The notes beneath the pieces are model-generated. The model was not told the DNA's origin. It made no database searches and saw only the letters and a program-made list of their open reading frames with translations. A stretch of 6,615 nt of DNA. Origin: Candidatus Dadabacteria bacterium (GTDB lineage: Bacteria > Desulfobacterota_D > UBA1144 > Nemesobacterales > JADFKM01). The DNA lies in assembly GCA_022564935.1 (NCBI GenBank), contig JADFKM010000079.1, forward strand, positions 1-6,615, written 5' to 3'. Position 1 is the stretch's first letter. Every line of letters starts with the position of its first letter. Shown piece by piece: positions 5,629-6,615 of this stretch. The position numbers were made by a program, and so were the translations under genes.

Positions 5629-6615
5629 TGAAAATAAAATTCCCCTTACACATCTTAGGAAAACTCCTAAAAATATTGGGTGTTTTAATGCTCGCTCCTG
5701 CCCTGTGCTCCCTGATTTTCGCAGAGAGTGACCTGTGGGTATTTCTTGTTTCTGCGGCCATAACGTCAGCAATTGGACTGGTGCTTGAAAAAACTATGGA
5801 CACGGGCAAGAGCGTTGAGGAGCTTACCCGGAAGGACGGGTTTATTATTGCAACCATTTGCTGGTTTGCGGTGGGGATGGTGGGAGCCCTTCCTTATATG
5901 TTGTTCGGGGTGTTCTCGAACCCCGTAGATGCCATTTTTGAGTCGGTCTCCGGCTTCACAACCACGGGGGCGAGTGTATTGACGGATATTGAATCACTTA
6001 CACACGGCATGCTTTTCTGGCGCTGCTTTACTCAGTGGCTGGGCGGGATGGGCATCATTGTTCTCGGAGTTGCGATACTTCCGCGGCTAGGCGTGGGCGG
6101 GATGCAGCTTATGGCGCTCGAAGGGGCTACACTCACGACTGAAAGAATCTCTCCCAGAATATCGGAAGTGGCAAAAAATCTCTGGAAAACCTATCTACTT
6201 ATTTCCATTATAATGGCCATAGCGCTTGTGCTCTTCGGTTTGCCCATTTACGACTCGATTGTACATATGTTCAGCACTATATCTACGGGAGGATATTCTT
6301 CAAAAAACTCAAGCATTGGCGCTTACAACAACCTTGGAGTGGAGGTAACCATAACTGTATTTATGTTCATTGGGGGCATTAACTTTGCCCTTCTTTACGG
6401 TCTATTAAGGAAACGGTTCTCGAAGCTTATTTTTGACGCCGAGCTGAGCTTTTATTTTTTTGTTAACGTCGCATTGATCGTAGTAGTGGCGATTGAGCTT
6501 TCGTTAAGGAGTTACCCGGGGTTTTTCCATGCCCTGAGGGATTCGGCTTTTCAAGTCGTCTCTGTCAGTACAGGCACGGGATTTTCTACCGTTAATTATG
6601 ACGGGTGGCCAATTT
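5628..6615 (+). CDS. trkH: Trk potassium transporter membrane subunit TrkH (partial)
   Basis: TrkH forms the potassium-conducting pore in the inner membrane and is gated by TrkA. The frame runs open from GTG 5628 to the window end: 329 residues of an expected 480 or so. The N-terminus MKIKFPLHILGKLLKILGVL matches the usual short basic start and first helix of TrkH, which favours GTG over the in-frame ATG at 5688. GAGAAG at 5611-5616 is a possible ribosome site. Three of the four pore-loop filter repeats are visible: SGFTTTGAS (108-116), STISTGGYS (216-224) and VSTGTGFST (313-321). Each carries its filter glycine. The family stretch FTQWLGGMGIIVL (134-146) is present, as is LGVGGMQL. The GTG shares its first base with the trkA TAG stop, so translation is probably coupled. 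The fourth pore loop and the C-terminus lie beyond the window. Confidence 0.96.
   Translation, partial: MKIKFPLHILGKLLKILGVLMLAPALCSLIFAESDLWVFLVSAAITSAIGLVLEKTMDTGKSVEELTRKDGFIIATICWFAVGMVGALPYMLFGVFSNPVDAIFESVSGFTTTGASVLTDIESLTHGMLFWRCFTQWLGGMGIIVLGVAILPRLGVGGMQLMALEGATLTTERISPRISEVAKNLWKTYLLISIIMAIALVLFGLPIYDSIVHMFSTISTGGYSSKNSSIGAYNNLGVEVTITVFMFIGGINFALLYGLLRKRFSKLIFDAELSFYFFVNVALIVVVAIELSLRSYPGFFHALRDSAFQVVSVSTGTGFSTVNYDGWPI

Noticed and set aside
4746-5857. Minus-strand frames inside trkA and trkH, and the plus-strand frame at 4769-4975
   Set aside because: Shadows of conserved RCK domains and TrkH, with no independent coding signal.

Overview
The window looks like a piece of a Gram-negative bacterial chromosome. 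An Lgt-family prolipoprotein diacylglyceryl transferase makes it bacterial rather than archaeal. The Lgt variant (GDDYG motif), the CBS-bearing CLC protein and the two-domain TrkA followed by TrkH would suit a deltaproteobacterial-grade or related uncultured lineage, but I cannot place it further. Base composition is moderate over positions 1351-6615 and visibly richer in GC over roughly 1-300, so the left end may have a different history from the rest.

Layout, left to right. Positions 1-403 hold a decayed minus-strand reading frame for a small membrane protein, with an amber stop and probably a frameshift. Positions about 429-1350 are an IS5-family insertion sequence (ISL2/IS1031-like) whose DDE transposase is intact and read on the minus strand. 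Directly to its right is a plus-strand 3' gene remnant (about 1351-1539), cut off at its 5' side by the IS. Its stop codon overlaps that of the convergent clc gene. The clc gene (3322-1536, minus) encodes a CLC chloride transporter with two C-terminal CBS domains. It is broken by a one-base loss next to the codons for the gating glutamate motif.

A 97-bp AT-rich spacer separates clc from the divergent lgt gene (3420-4187, plus). After 118 bp comes trkA (4306-5628, plus). Its leader holds a 7-2-7 palindrome and then a 6-bp hairpin that would bury the Shine-Dalgarno sequence. trkH (5628 to the window edge, plus) starts on a GTG that overlaps the trkA stop by one base.

Functionally, trkA-trkH is a potassium uptake operon: TrkH is the membrane pore and TrkA the cytoplasmic nucleotide-binding gating ring. 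The nearby CLC protein would move chloride, so the right part is an ion-homeostasis neighbourhood with a lipoprotein-maturation gene between. The left third is a site of mobile-element activity and gene decay. I see no CRISPR array, tRNA, rRNA or obviously new multi-gene system. The points most worth checking are the clc frameshift and its unusual ion-binding residues, the IS-truncated gene, the divergent Lgt active-site residues, and the structured trkA leader.
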